DNA of 64,000 nt from Acidobacteriota bacterium (GTDB lineage Bacteria > Acidobacteriota > Terriglobia > Acidiferrales > UBA7541): NCBI GenBank assembly GCA_003223245.1, contig QHYI01000131.1, positions 1 through 64,000 on the forward strand, in the 5' to 3' direction. The translations under genes were made by a program, and so were the position numbers. Below the pieces are notes generated by a model that saw only the letters and a list, made by a program, of their open reading frames with translations, had not been told where the DNA came from and ran no database searches. Each line of letters opens with the position of its first letter. Position 1 is the stretch's first letter. Below, piece after piece: positions 52,762-62,132 of this stretch.

Positions 52762-55113
52762 CTAGTTGTTACACAATCGCTCGAGAATGGCGAGCGCGGC
52801 TTCCTTGGCCCGCGGCGCAAGATCGCCCGCGGGACCTACGCACGAAGGGCAGCCCTGTTCGCATTCACAGGAAGAGATTAGTTCGCGCGTTTTCTCGACT
52901 AGCAGATCGTGCGCGCGAAAGAGCGGTTCGGAAAAGCCGATCCCGCCGGGATAGGCGTCGTAGAGATACAGATTTGGCTCGAAGAACTCTCTGGCATTTG
53001 AGGAAACGGCATTCTCCATGCGTACTGCGACGAGACCGTGGTTTTCGGACTCGGGGCTCGGGGGCCGTTCGCCGATGGCTGTGCCCAGATCGCGCCGATC
53101 GCACATTAGCAGCAGCGTCGCGACCGATTCAAGCGCACGCAGCAAACCGAACATGCCCGACTGGCGTTCACCGATGGAGAAGGGAAGCGATTCAAGCAGC
53201 GGCCGCTCCAGTGTGATCCAGTAGGAAGTCGTGTGCATTTCGTTTTCTGGCAGTTCGAGCTTCCCGTCGCCAATGGTTTCGTTGGTGAAGAATTTAATCT
53301 TCTTGAAGCCCACGACTTGCGAGCGCACGAGAACGTCCCCATGAGAATGGGAGGTAAAGGTGGGCCAGGAAGTAGAGGATTCAGAAGCGGCAACTTCCAG
53401 CACCCGGACCTGCGTGTAGCGAACTGCATCGGTGTAGTAGTCTACTTCGACGCGTTTCACATAAGCTTTGCGCTCTTTGAAATCGAGATGCTCGACGTGA
53501 TATTGCGTGCCGCCATGCAAATAGATGGCTTTTTCGTGCACGAAAACAAGAGCGCTGGGAAAATCAATTTCACCGACGACGTTCGGATTTCCGGTGATAT
53601 CAATGATCACGAAATTGTCGCTCGAGACCGATCGCAGGCTGATGGCATCGGCGGGATACGCTTCGTGCGTCCAATGATAATTTTCTCCCGCAAGGTGCAG
53701 AAAACCGGTCTCCGCCAGCCGCGCGCAAAGATCCGGAAGGTCCACGTCGCCAAATTTTTCCTTGGGCGCAATTGGCAATTCGAACGCCGCGCACTTCAGG
53801 TGATTAATGAGAATTTCCAAGTTGTCGGGCTGAATGAATGCATGCTCCGGCGTGTGGCCAAAGAAATAATCCGGATGACGCACCATGAATTGATCGAGCG
53901 GCGCCGAAGAAGCGACCAGCACGGCCAAGGAGCTTCCGCTGCGGCGTCCCGCGCGGCCCGAGCGCTGCCAAGTGGCGGCAATCGTTCCGGGGTAGCCTGC
54001 CAGCACCGCCGCATCGAGGGAACCGACGTCGATTCCCAATTCCAGAGCGCTGGTCGAAACAACTCCGCGAATTTTTCCTTCGCGCAGTCCGCGCTCAATT
54101 TCGCGCCGCTCGTTCGGCAAATATCCGCCGCGATAGCCGCGAATCGTTTCCGATCTTCCTGGGAATCGCGGATTTGCCTTCTGCAAGTAAGTCAGCAGAA
54201 TTTCCGTGTGTAGCCGGGAATTTGCGAAAACGATGGTTTGCAAATCGCGTTTCAAAAACTCTTGAGCGACCCGCGCCGATTCATTGATATAGCTCCGGCG
54301 AATGCCGAGGGCGCGGTTAACCACCGGCGGATTGTAAAAGACAAAAGTCTTCTCCGCAGCGGGTGCGCCGTTCGAATCCAGAACTTGGACTTCTGTTTCA
54401 AGCAACCGCGAAGCCAACTCGCCGGGGTTCGCGATGGTCGCGGAACAGCAAACGAATTGCGGCTCACGTCGGTAGAAGCGCGCGATGCGGCGCAACCGGC
54501 GGAGAACGTTGCAGAGGTGGCTGCCCAAAACGCCGCGATAGGTGTGCAGCTCGTCCAAAACGATATAGCGCAGATTTTCGAACAGCCGCGTCCAGCGCGT
54601 GTGGTGGGGAAGAATCCCAGTGTGCAGCATATCCGGATTGGTCAAAACGATGTGGCCCTTTTCGCGGATGACCTTGCGCGGGTCGGCGGGAGTGTCGCCG
54701 TCGTAGGTAAACACACCGAAGCAGTTCTCAAGCCGCTGGTTCAGGTCATGGAGTTCAGCCAGCTGGTCCTGCGCGAGGGCTTTCGTGGGGAAGAGATACA
54801 ACGCGCGCGTGTCAGAATTTTCCAAAACGGAGTTCACCACCGGCAGGTTGTAGCAAAGCGTTTTTCCAGAAGCCGTGGGGGTAACAATCACCACATTTTT
54901 CCCGGCATGCACCGCTTCGGCCGCTGCTGCTTGATGCGTGTACAAGCGGCTTATGCCTTTTGTCGCATATGCCGAAACTAGATTCGGTCTCACCCAGGCT
55001 GGAAAATCCGCCCACTGGGCCTCGCGCGACGGAAAATGCCGCACGGTCGTCAGGATTTCGCCAGCGTGGTCGCGCTTCGCCAAAGCGTCCAGCACTTCAT
55101 GGATGCGTGTCAT
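52762..55113 (-). CDS. mrfA: YprA/MrfA-like DEAD/DEAH helicase with DUF1998
   Basis: The product (~783 residues from ATG 55113, MTRIHEVLDALAKRD) has YTHQAAAAEAVHAG (Q motif), Walker A TPTASGKTLCYN, IVLDELHTYRGVLGSH (DExH box), CCSATIANP, TIVFANSRLHTE, VSTSALELGIDVGSLD and QRSGRAGRR. A DUF1998 C-terminal domain ends in CECEQGCPSCVG, four Cys that should bind a metal. ATG 55158 (MPESLAVRR) is an equally good start. This helicase family unwinds DNA 3'-5' and works with the YprB nuclease in the same operon. Confidence 0.88.
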   Translation of the reverse strand: MTRIHEVLDALAKRDHAGEILTTVRHFPSREAQWADFPAWVRPNLVSAYATKGISRLYTHQAAAAEAVHAGKNVVIVTPTASGKTLCYNLPVVNSVLENSDTRALYLFPTKALAQDQLAELHDLNQRLENCFGVFTYDGDTPADPRKVIREKGHIVLTNPDMLHTGILPHHTRWTRLFENLRYIVLDELHTYRGVLGSHLCNVLRRLRRIARFYRREPQFVCCSATIANPGELASRLLETEVQVLDSNGAPAAEKTFVFYNPPVVNRALGIRRSYINESARVAQEFLKRDLQTIVFANSRLHTEILLTYLQKANPRFPGRSETIRGYRGGYLPNERREIERGLREGKIRGVVSTSALELGIDVGSLDAAVLAGYPGTIAATWQRSGRAGRRSGSSLAVLVASSAPLDQFMVRHPDYFFGHTPEHAFIQPDNLEILINHLKCAAFELPIAPKEKFGDVDLPDLCARLAETGFLHLAGENYHWTHEAYPADAISLRSVSSDNFVIIDITGNPNVVGEIDFPSALVFVHEKAIYLHGGTQYHVEHLDFKERKAYVKRVEVDYYTDAVRYTQVRVLEVAASESSTSWPTFTSHSHGDVLVRSQVVGFKKIKFFTNETIGDGKLELPENEMHTTSYWITLERPLLESLPFSIGERQSGMFGLLRALESVATLLLMCDRRDLGTAIGERPPSPESENHGLVAVRMENAVSSNAREFFEPNLYLYDAYPGGIGFSEPLFRAHDLLVEKTRELISSCECEQGCPSCVGPAGDLAPRAKEAALAILERLCNN

Positions 55114-55230
55114 GGCATTTGAAACTCCGGCTCTACGCACCGCGAGCGATTCCGGCATGATGCCCCCGAGGAAAAGGCGACAGGTCACTTGTATTCGCCT
55201 TTTGTTCGCCAACAATAACATCTGCCCCCC

Positions 55231-55460
55231 GGCGAAGCAAGCGAGAAGGTGCAGGAAAGTTCCTCAACGCTGCTTCACAAATTGACGCCGCCAGCAAAAC
55301 CCTCCGAATTGGGCGCGCTTCTCAATGCCCTTAGTTCTATCTACCTTATCCCGCTCGACGGTGATGTGGTTCTTAGGGCCGTGGAAGCTCACGCCGAGTA
55401 GGGGCTCCACTTCTATGAAGGAATGATTGTGGCGACCGCCGCACGCGGCGGATGCCACTA
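55231..55460 (+). pseudogene. PIN-domain (VapC-like toxin) relic
   Basis: The plus-strand frame from 55231 reads LTPPAKPSELGALLNALSSI, then YLIPLDGDVVLRAVEAHAE, a TAG stop (55399-55401), then GLHFYEGMIVATAARGGCH. The order matches the C-terminal half of PIN ribonucleases (..RAVELH.RYGLSFYDAMIVAAA..). The metal-binding Asp is replaced by Glu in FYEGM, the N-terminus is missing, and the stop breaks the frame. It lies between the helicase and MFS genes. Confidence 0.5.
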
Positions 55461-56669
55461 GTGAGAGCCGGGTGAGAGCGGTTGAAGACGCAAGATTAAA
55501 AGAGCTCCCGCAAAAAATAGGAGGGCGGAGGCGGCGAAGGCGGTTTGTACGTTGAAGGCGCTCCAAAGGGACCCCACCAGGAGACTAGAGGCGAAGTCGC
55601 CGACGGCGTTGACCGCAGCGAGCGTTCCGAAGGCCATGCCGTGCTGTTCCTGAGGCACGAGTTCGGCGGAGAGGGAGTCTTCCAGGGCTTCCTCCGTGCC
55701 AATGTAAAGACCTGCCAGGACGAAAATCACAGCCAGCAACGGCAGCGAACGCGCTCCGGTGCAAAGGAGAATCGCGGTGATTCCTGCAAGTGCGTAGCCT
55801 GCTGCAAGAACGAACTTGCGTTGCGCAATATGATCGCTAAGCCAGCCGCTCGCATAAGCCGAGCCGGCGTAAAACACGTTGTGGAGCGTATAGAGGCCGA
55901 TGGCGAGGCTGGCGGCGTCCTTCTGGCCGTGCGCGGGCGCGAGCATGCGTGAAGCGTAGAGAATCAGAAGCGAGTGAGAGAAATCGCCAGCACCAAAGAT
56001 TCCGACACCGACAAGCAAACGCCGGAAGGGAATCGGGAGCGCCTGCAGTCCGTGAAAGAACGAATGTTTCCTACGAGCAGCGATAGCCCGCTCGCGCACC
56101 AGTAGCCAAAAGGAGGCAACGGCCACAAGGCCGGGAAGGAGCGTCCAGAAAAACACTTTGCGGAACGAATGATCGGTCACATCGAGAAGCCAGAGCGCGG
56201 TGAGCGGGCCGACGATGGCGCCAAGTGTGTCCATCAGGCGCTCAAGGCCAAATGCGCGACCGTAGGCGTTTGGCGGCACGTCAGCCGCGAGCAAGGCTTT
56301 CCTTGCGGGGGTACGCACGCCGCGTCCGAGCCAGGCAGCGGCGCGTCCCATCAGCACGTGGTAGGCTTGCGTGGCAAATCCGAACGACGCGGTCGAAACC
56401 GCGGTGAGTGCATAACCAAGCACTGCAAGCGGTTTGCGATGTTTCAGTCTGTCCGTGTAATGCCCGGCGATGAGTTTCGCGAAACTCGACAGCCCGTCGG
56501 CGACGCCTTCGATCGCTCCGAGCCATGCCGGGCCCGCGCCAATCGCCGCGAGAAACGTGGGCAAGACCGCGGTCGCGGTCTCATGGCTCCAGTCGCTGAA
56601 CAGACTGGTGAGCCCGACACCGAACACGGTGCGATTGAGCCAGGATTGTTTGTCTGCGGATTCGGGCAC
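55458..56669 (-). CDS. MFS transporter
   Basis: The 403-residue product has 12 predicted membrane helices. Typical MFS features are VFGVGLTSLFSDWSHETATA at the N-terminus, TDRLKHRKPLAVLGYAL as the loop 2-3 motif, and a repeat of this in SDHIAQRKFVLAAGYALAG for the second half. The substrate is unknown; the start resembles MFS members linked to drug or metal efflux. The gene is alone in its direction between the GTPase pseudogene and the PIN relic. Confidence 0.85.
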   Translation of the reverse strand: MPESADKQSWLNRTVFGVGLTSLFSDWSHETATAVLPTFLAAIGAGPAWLGAIEGVADGLSSFAKLIAGHYTDRLKHRKPLAVLGYALTAVSTASFGFATQAYHVLMGRAAAWLGRGVRTPARKALLAADVPPNAYGRAFGLERLMDTLGAIVGPLTALWLLDVTDHSFRKVFFWTLLPGLVAVASFWLLVRERAIAARRKHSFFHGLQALPIPFRRLLVGVGIFGAGDFSHSLLILYASRMLAPAHGQKDAASLAIGLYTLHNVFYAGSAYASGWLSDHIAQRKFVLAAGYALAGITAILLCTGARSLPLLAVIFVLAGLYIGTEEALEDSLSAELVPQEQHGMAFGTLAAVNAVGDFASSLLVGSLWSAFNVQTAFAASALLFFAGALLILRLQPLSPGSH

Positions 56670-56739
56670 AAGCAGGCAGTTTACCGATGTCCGTCCGCAG
56701 TGAAAAGGCGCGGTAGAAGACCGTCTTTCCTAACACTCT

Positions 56740-58429
56740 TCAAGCCTGCTGTTGCTTTGTGGAGAGATTCTCTATTTCCGCCCAAAGTTGCTCGAGATGG
56801 TTGTGAATCGAGACGCTGCCCTCGACCGACTCGGTCGAAAGAAGGTGTCGAACAGTCTCGAGGAGCTCCTCGAACCGTCGGAGCGACGCTTTTTCGGCCG
56901 ACCGGATCGATGCGATGATGGATTGCTCCCACTGCGAAGTCAGCCGCGACAAATTCTTGAACACTTCGCTTTCTACTTTCTCCACAAAACGCCTTCGCAC
57001 CAGGCTGCGCATTAGGGACATAGGGATAAGCGCCGAAACCAGCTCCCAGTTGTGGTCAAAAATCCTGCCCACGCTGATATCTGGGGCGCGCGGCGGCACG
57101 ACTTCGATTTCGGTCTCTGTAGTGCGCAACTTTACACCAAAGAGGCGGGAGATTTTCTCGGCAAGTTGATCACGAAACTTTTGCAAGATGCCCTGGCATT
57201 GACGCCGCATGTCCTCGAGCGGTTCAAGAACGGCGGCGTGCTCCGCTGCCGAAATCGCGCTGAGCTCCTCGCGTAACTGAATCCGCAGCCATTGCTCATA
57301 ACGGCTGAGCAGGGAAGCGAAACTGCTAGGCCAGCCGGCAAATTCTTCTTCGAGGCGGGCCTCAAGCGTCTTGCAAAGAGGACGAAACGCAACCTGGTGC
57401 AAGCGGCTTTCGATAAAGGGCCGCGTTCGGGCAGTTGCATGCTTGGCAAGCAGATGGAATTGGAGCTGCGCATCGGGGACGGCCCGCGCCGAACCGAGAA
57501 TTTCCTCTCGAACCTGCTCCCACTCTTCCTTTCTCATTTCGGCGGAGTTGCGCGCCAATTCAGGTAACCCGCTGCGGAAGAGAGCAGAGTATAAAGCTTT
57601 CGCGAGATGGCCGCCGAATCTTCCTTCTCGAATTGTGCGAGCGATTTTGCGAGATGCTCTGCTTTGAAGGTCTGCCGGAATTCCTCGTAGCCCGGCTTTA
57701 CGGAATACGGGAAGACACGCAGGCCTTCGGGGAACTTCGTGCGAAGTTGGGAAGTTACGAAGTCCAGCACTTCCTGTTGCTCCGCGGCGCCGAGCAGGTC
57801 CATGTTTGTCAGAAGCACGGAAACATTGGGAGTAAGCCGCCTCAATCGCTCGATCAAGGAAACGTCTTGTTGCGTCAGAGGAGGATCAACGCCAATGGCT
57901 ACGAGCGCAAGATCGGTATTGGGGCTCCAGGCGAGGGAAGCCTCGGCATTGTGAGCAAGAATGCTTTCCAACCCAGGCGTATCCACGAGACGAAGCTGCC
58001 GGCAAGGAGCCATCTCCGGCAGGAAGACGCAAACGGCTTTAACACCGCGGCGATTCTCGGGATTTTCCGATTCTGAAATATAGGCGTGGATTTCACTGAG
58101 CGGAATCTTCTCGACCTTATCTTGCTGCGGGAAAATTACCTCCGCGAATTCTTGCGGTGCGTAACAAATGTCGGTCACAACCGAAGTGACGGGAACTACG
58201 CCCACAGGAAGAACGGGTCTGACGAGAAGATGATTCAGGAAGCTGCTTTTCCCTGCTTTGAAACGGCCAAAAACCGCCACGTTTAGGTATTGTCGACGTA
58301 ATTGACGCCGATCGCATGCAACAGCGGCTGTAAGTCGGTCAGGTGATATTCGCGAATCACCTCTGCGGCAACAGAAATCGCCTTCTTGTTTTGATTCTCC
58401 AAACCAATCATTGAACGAAGTTCACTCAT
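56740..58429 (-). pseudogene. Dynamin-like GTPase gene with two frameshifts
   Basis: ATG 58429 opens MSELRSMIGLENQNKKA with IREYHLTDLQPLLHAIG, then the frame ends. Shifting by one at ~58286-58300 gives YLNVAVFGRFKAGKSSFLN (P-loop) and a GTPase domain with VDTPGLESI and LLTNMDLL, ending at 57534. A second shift at ~57555-57570 continues as LARNSAEMRKEEWEQ into a ~270-residue helical C-terminus (56740). Joined, the parts make a typical bacterial dynamin-like GTPase of ~560 residues. Two breaks argue for a dead gene unless the assembly is faulty. Translation of the pieces as separate proteins is possible, since GTG 58280 and TTG 57558 exist. Confidence 0.7.
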
Positions 58430-58563
58430 GGCGATCTGCTTCGAAAACGGTGGGAGGCGCGGCTTCGGAGCGCATTAAAACGTCGACCGCTAGCGTGTGC
58501 AGTTTAACGTGGCCGCCGGATTGATATGTGCTCTGGGAAGCGAGTTCGCAAAGCCGCCGCCAA

Positions 58564-60801
58564 TCAATAACGGAAGCGGTAGCGGAGTTGGGCGAAAATT
58601 TCGCGCGGCTTGAGGTAGTGTGTGCCGCCGAAGGTAAAACTGTTGTCGAGCAGCACGCGGCGGTTGGCAACATTGATGGCCTGTATGCTGGCGGAGATTC
58701 GTTCGCCAAACCTCCTGCTGAGCGAAAGGTCAAAAGTGGTGTGCGGTGGAAGGTGCCCGCCGGGATTTGCCGGAGTGGGATTCCCGTTGGCGAAGCCGGA
58801 GGCATAGGAAACATCCGTCGAAGCCAAGACGCGCCACGGAAGTGGGAACTCGCCGCCGATGTGAAGAGTATTGCGCTGATCGTGGTCAAGGAAACCGAAG
58901 CCAGGTGGCCGCATGGGGCAAGGTTCTACAAGCCCCCCTGTAATGCAGCCAAAACTGAGTGCCAGTTGGTTGGAGTACGTGAGGTAAAGCTGTGTGCGAT
59001 CGCGGATGCGCGGTGAGCGGAGCGTAAGTTCCCATCCGTTGATGCGGGCACCTTGAATCGTAATCGGGAAAAACAGATCGGAATTGTTGAGATTGTTGTG
59101 ATCGAAGAAATTGTTCGCGCGGGTAAGGAAATTGTCGGCATCAAGCGTCCAACCACGAAATGGGATAGTTACGCCGAACTGATGTTCTTCGTCGCGCTCG
59201 CCGTGCAGGGGAATAAAGCTTAGATTCTGCGCGCTAGCTGCTTGCAAAAGCGGGCCGGAAACGGTGAGAAGGGGCGGCGCCTGATAGAAATGGCCATAGA
59301 AGCCGCGGAAAACCCACTTGAGTTTGGGAATGCGCAGCGACGCGCCCAGGCGGGGGCTCGCTGCGTTTTCCACTGCACCACCCGAGAAATGCGTTTGGCG
59401 CACGCCGGCGTCCAGCGTAAGCCAGGAAGTGGCCTTGAGCTGCTCTTCCACATACGCGGCAACGAGGCTTCCGGTCGAGCTGCCAATTTCCGGAGCCAGG
59501 CCCACACACTGTTGCGGATCGTGACAGTCTAATCGAAAGAGCTGACTATCCTGCTGGACAAAACCGTACCATCCCACGCGTAGGTTGTTACGCTCCTCGA
59601 CCCAGGAAAGAGTCGCTTGGCCACCTTCATACTTGGAGGTACGTTTCTCCGTGGCCGAAGAGGGAAAATCGTGCCCGCTGCTTTGATAGTTTGCAGAATT
59701 GTAGTGGTAAAAGGGCGAAACCGTGAGGAGCAAGCTAGGGCTGATTGTGCGTACCCAGGAAAAAGCAGCGAAGGAGTCGCTCTCGCGATTGGCGTCGCGG
59801 AGGAATTGGCCCGGCGTGTTGTTAACATCGTTCGGGTCAAAAGGAACTTGATAGAAATCGCGCCGTGACTGCGCAACGAAACGAAGCTGGTCCCGAGGAG
59901 TCGCATTATAAATGAGCGAAGTGAACCCGCCGAAGCCGTTGGCGGCGTCGTGAATCACGGCCGCAGTAGGCGGCTCGAGTCCGAGATTCGTGCGGTTGCC
60001 GTTCAGGCTGGCGTAGTAGGCGAAGCGATTTGAGTGCCCGCCGAAATTGAGCTGATCGTCGGTCTGATAAAAATCCCCGGCGGAGAGCGTTAACTCGGCT
60101 TCGTTGTTGCGCTCGAAGCCGGTGCGCGGTACGACATCGAAGATTCCGTAAGTGCGGTCGCCATAATCGGCAGAGTAGCTGCCACGCTGGACTTCGAGAG
60201 CGTCAATGTCTTTGGGATCGATTTGCGGGCCAAGGTTGCTAGCGATGTTGGTGTTCGGAATAGGCACGCCATCGATGAGCCAGCTCATCGGATGCCCGCC
60301 ACGAATGTGAAGTTGGTCGTGGACGAGATAAGCGCCGGGGACGAAGTCAGTGATCATCGAGAGACTGTTCGAACGCGAAGCGCCCGGTGTCTCCTGAATT
60401 TGCACGCGGTCGACCAGAGTCGAAGGCGTAACGGTTTCCGATTGGCCTGCTTCGGCGGAAACGGTAACCGTCTCTTTTTCTGAAGGAAGGCGCAATTCGA
60501 TATGCAGGATAGGCGCAGCGCCAGAAAGCACGGTGATGTTTTGCGGCGCAGCGAGGAAAGTCGCGTCGGAAATGGATACGGTATATTCACCCAGCGGGAC
60601 GGCCTCGAAATGAAATTCACCGGCGGTGTTGGTTTGCTCCGTTTGCGTGAATTCTGAATTGCGCGCTTTCAGAATTACGGTAATGCCCGGAACGGGGCGG
60701 TGTTGCGGATCGTGAACAATGCCGCGGACGGTGCCGAAAACGGTGGCCAGAGCGCCGGAAGTGGCAACGAGCAAGACTGCGGAAAGCCAAAGGTGTCGCA
60801 T
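58564..60801 (-). CDS. TonB-dependent receptor with carboxypeptidase-regulatory domain
   Basis: The 745-residue product has a signal peptide (to ~20), a carboxypeptidase-regulatory-like domain (~24-105, RGIVHDPQHRPVPGITVILK), a plug (~110-240, LHIRGGHPMSWLIDGVPIPN and DIDALEVQRGSYSADYGDR) and a 22-strand-type barrel ending in FAQLRYRFRY. At 745 residues it is closer to classical siderophore/cobalamin/copper receptors than the 1242-residue Oar-like receptor at 587. It is preceded on the same strand by a Cys/His-rich membrane protein. This arrangement suggests metal uptake, perhaps copper, but ligand assignment is only inferred. Confidence 0.9.
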   Translation of the reverse strand: MRHLWLSAVLLVATSGALATVFGTVRGIVHDPQHRPVPGITVILKARNSEFTQTEQTNTAGEFHFEAVPLGEYTVSISDATFLAAPQNITVLSGAAPILHIELRLPSEKETVTVSAEAGQSETVTPSTLVDRVQIQETPGASRSNSLSMITDFVPGAYLVHDQLHIRGGHPMSWLIDGVPIPNTNIASNLGPQIDPKDIDALEVQRGSYSADYGDRTYGIFDVVPRTGFERNNEAELTLSAGDFYQTDDQLNFGGHSNRFAYYASLNGNRTNLGLEPPTAAVIHDAANGFGGFTSLIYNATPRDQLRFVAQSRRDFYQVPFDPNDVNNTPGQFLRDANRESDSFAAFSWVRTISPSLLLTVSPFYHYNSANYQSSGHDFPSSATEKRTSKYEGGQATLSWVEERNNLRVGWYGFVQQDSQLFRLDCHDPQQCVGLAPEIGSSTGSLVAAYVEEQLKATSWLTLDAGVRQTHFSGGAVENAASPRLGASLRIPKLKWVFRGFYGHFYQAPPLLTVSGPLLQAASAQNLSFIPLHGERDEEHQFGVTIPFRGWTLDADNFLTRANNFFDHNNLNNSDLFFPITIQGARINGWELTLRSPRIRDRTQLYLTYSNQLALSFGCITGGLVEPCPMRPPGFGFLDHDQRNTLHIGGEFPLPWRVLASTDVSYASGFANGNPTPANPGGHLPPHTTFDLSLSRRFGERISASIQAINVANRRVLLDNSFTFGGTHYLKPREIFAQLRYRFRY

Positions 60802-60887
60802 GGAACTTCCTCTCCAAAGTGACTAGTCTCGCGGACAAAAAGACGCGGAGCGAATGAATTAGTAAGTTCTGAGGAGCAAGCCGCGGC

Positions 60888-61337
60888 TCAGGCGGCAGCG
60901 GCGCGGATTCGAGGAGGGGGAGAGAGAGGTTCGACCGAACAAAGAGTCCTTAGTGATCCGGGAGCAAAAACCAAAGCTTCGGAGTTGCTGGCTGCGGAGA
61001 CCCTGAAAGGCACGGGAAGCACGAACAGGATGGGCGTCAGCGCCGGCCGTTCCGAATTGTGACAGCACGACATGCTGCATTGGGCCATCGCAGGCAGGTC
61101 ATGACCGCAGTCCATGGTGTGATCGGGAACGGCAGGCGCATGTTGCGCACGGTGCCCGTGAGTTGGGCATTGGCCGGAGGTGCAGCAAGCCGCCGAATAG
61201 AGAGACCAAACAGCGCCGCCCAGGGGTGCGTAAAGCAAGACGACGGCGACAAGCGAGAGCGTCGCGAAAAGCGATCGAAGACGATTATGAGGCCGCCTGG
61301 TCACGGGAATCCCAAACTTTGTTCCATGATACGCCAA
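60888..61337 (-). CDS. Cys/His-rich small membrane protein
   Basis: The 149-residue product has one strong membrane segment (LFATLSLVAVVLLYAPLGGA) followed by a segment dense in Cys and His (ACCTSGQCPTHGHRAQH, then MDCGHDLPAMAQCSMSCCHN). A second weak hydrophobic stretch (LTPILFVLPVPFRV) follows. The composition suggests binding of a soft metal such as copper. It lies 86 bases before a TonB-dependent receptor on the same strand and probably shares its promoter. No family name is certain. Confidence 0.6.
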   Translation of the reverse strand: MAYHGTKFGIPVTRRPHNRLRSLFATLSLVAVVLLYAPLGGAVWSLYSAACCTSGQCPTHGHRAQHAPAVPDHTMDCGHDLPAMAQCSMSCCHNSERPALTPILFVLPVPFRVSAASNSEALVFAPGSLRTLCSVEPLSPPPRIRAAAA

Positions 61338-61468
61338 AAATCATTAGACGGCAGCATGCCTTAGGAAAGCTCAGGAAAGCTTCCAAAAAAGCGAGTCGGC
61401 CGGGACCCGCAGGCGCAGGAAAACGGTCAAATCTTGACTTGGCGTGCCCAGCGTCGCAGACTCGAAGC

Positions 61469-61993
61469 ATGGCTCACGCACAAGGCATCTATATTAGCTT
61501 CGATTTTGGGACCGACGAGGAAAAGGCCCAGCAAGCGCGGCACAAACTCGACGGCTGGAGGCAGGCGTTCCGGTTGGACAAGCGGGTCCAATATAAGATG
61601 GACCGCCCAGAGAGCGCTCCAACGGAAGCCATCGCAAAACCTGCTGCAGCTGAAAAGGCTGCTGCTGCGGGCAAAACGAAAGAAAAACCTGCGGGAAAGG
61701 CCGCCAAAGCAGGGAAATCCGGCGATTCCAGAGCAGCAAAAACGGAAGCAGCAAAGCCAGAAGGCAGCAAGCCAGAGACTAGCGCCAATGGTAAGGTGGG
61801 TTTGCTCGTCCGGCTCTATTTTTCTCCGCACGAAAAACTTTCCGAGCAGCGATGGCTCGCCCGGATTCCCGCTGAGGAGCCGTTCAAAAGTGCGTCACCG
61901 AAAGTCATTCATCAGAATGATCCGGAATTCGAAGCAACCGACCAGCAGTTCGAAGCGATCCCGATCGGCGAGGCGGGTGGACGCTCGAGTTGA
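61469..61993 (+). CDS. Hypothetical protein with Ala/Lys-rich linker
   Basis: The 174-residue product begins at ATG 61469 (MAHAQGIYISFDFGTDEEKA); the frame is open further upstream but that part overlaps a divergent gene. A globular N-terminus (to ~50, KLDGWRQAFRLDKRVQYKM) and C-terminus (VGLLVRLYFSPHEKLSEQRW) are joined by ~60 residues of Ala/Lys/Glu-rich linker. Function unknown. Confidence 0.6.
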   Translation: MAHAQGIYISFDFGTDEEKAQQARHKLDGWRQAFRLDKRVQYKMDRPESAPTEAIAKPAAAEKAAAAGKTKEKPAGKAAKAGKSGDSRAAKTEAAKPEGSKPETSANGKVGLLVRLYFSPHEKLSEQRWLARIPAEEPFKSASPKVIHQNDPEFEATDQQFEAIPIGEAGGRSS

Positions 61994-62076
61994 ACCCAGG
62001 CCAAATTGGACTGAAATTCTTGAGTCATGAATCAGCAGAAGGAGAGCACACGAGGGCTGGGCAAAGCGGAATCCGG

Positions 62077-62082
62077 TATAAT
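62077..62082 (+). promoter_or_regulatory. TATAAT -10 element before the E1 gene
   Basis: A perfect TATAAT lies 50 bases before ATG 62133; the -35 region is weak. Confidence 0.45.
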
Positions 62083-62132
62083 CGGGTCCCGCTAACCCTC
62101 AACCTCTGATTCCAAACACGAGGATGGAACGA

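Noticed and set aside
53233-54213. Plus-strand frame (326 codons) opposite the helicase gene
   Set aside because: Antisense shadow of a helicase with full motif set.
58422-58889. Minus-strand frame ending LMRSEAAPPTVFEADRHE that overlaps the GTPase start as ATGAGTGA
   Set aside because: The overlap is tempting, but most of the frame is a shadow of the TonB receptor and no start or domain is visible after the receptor stop.
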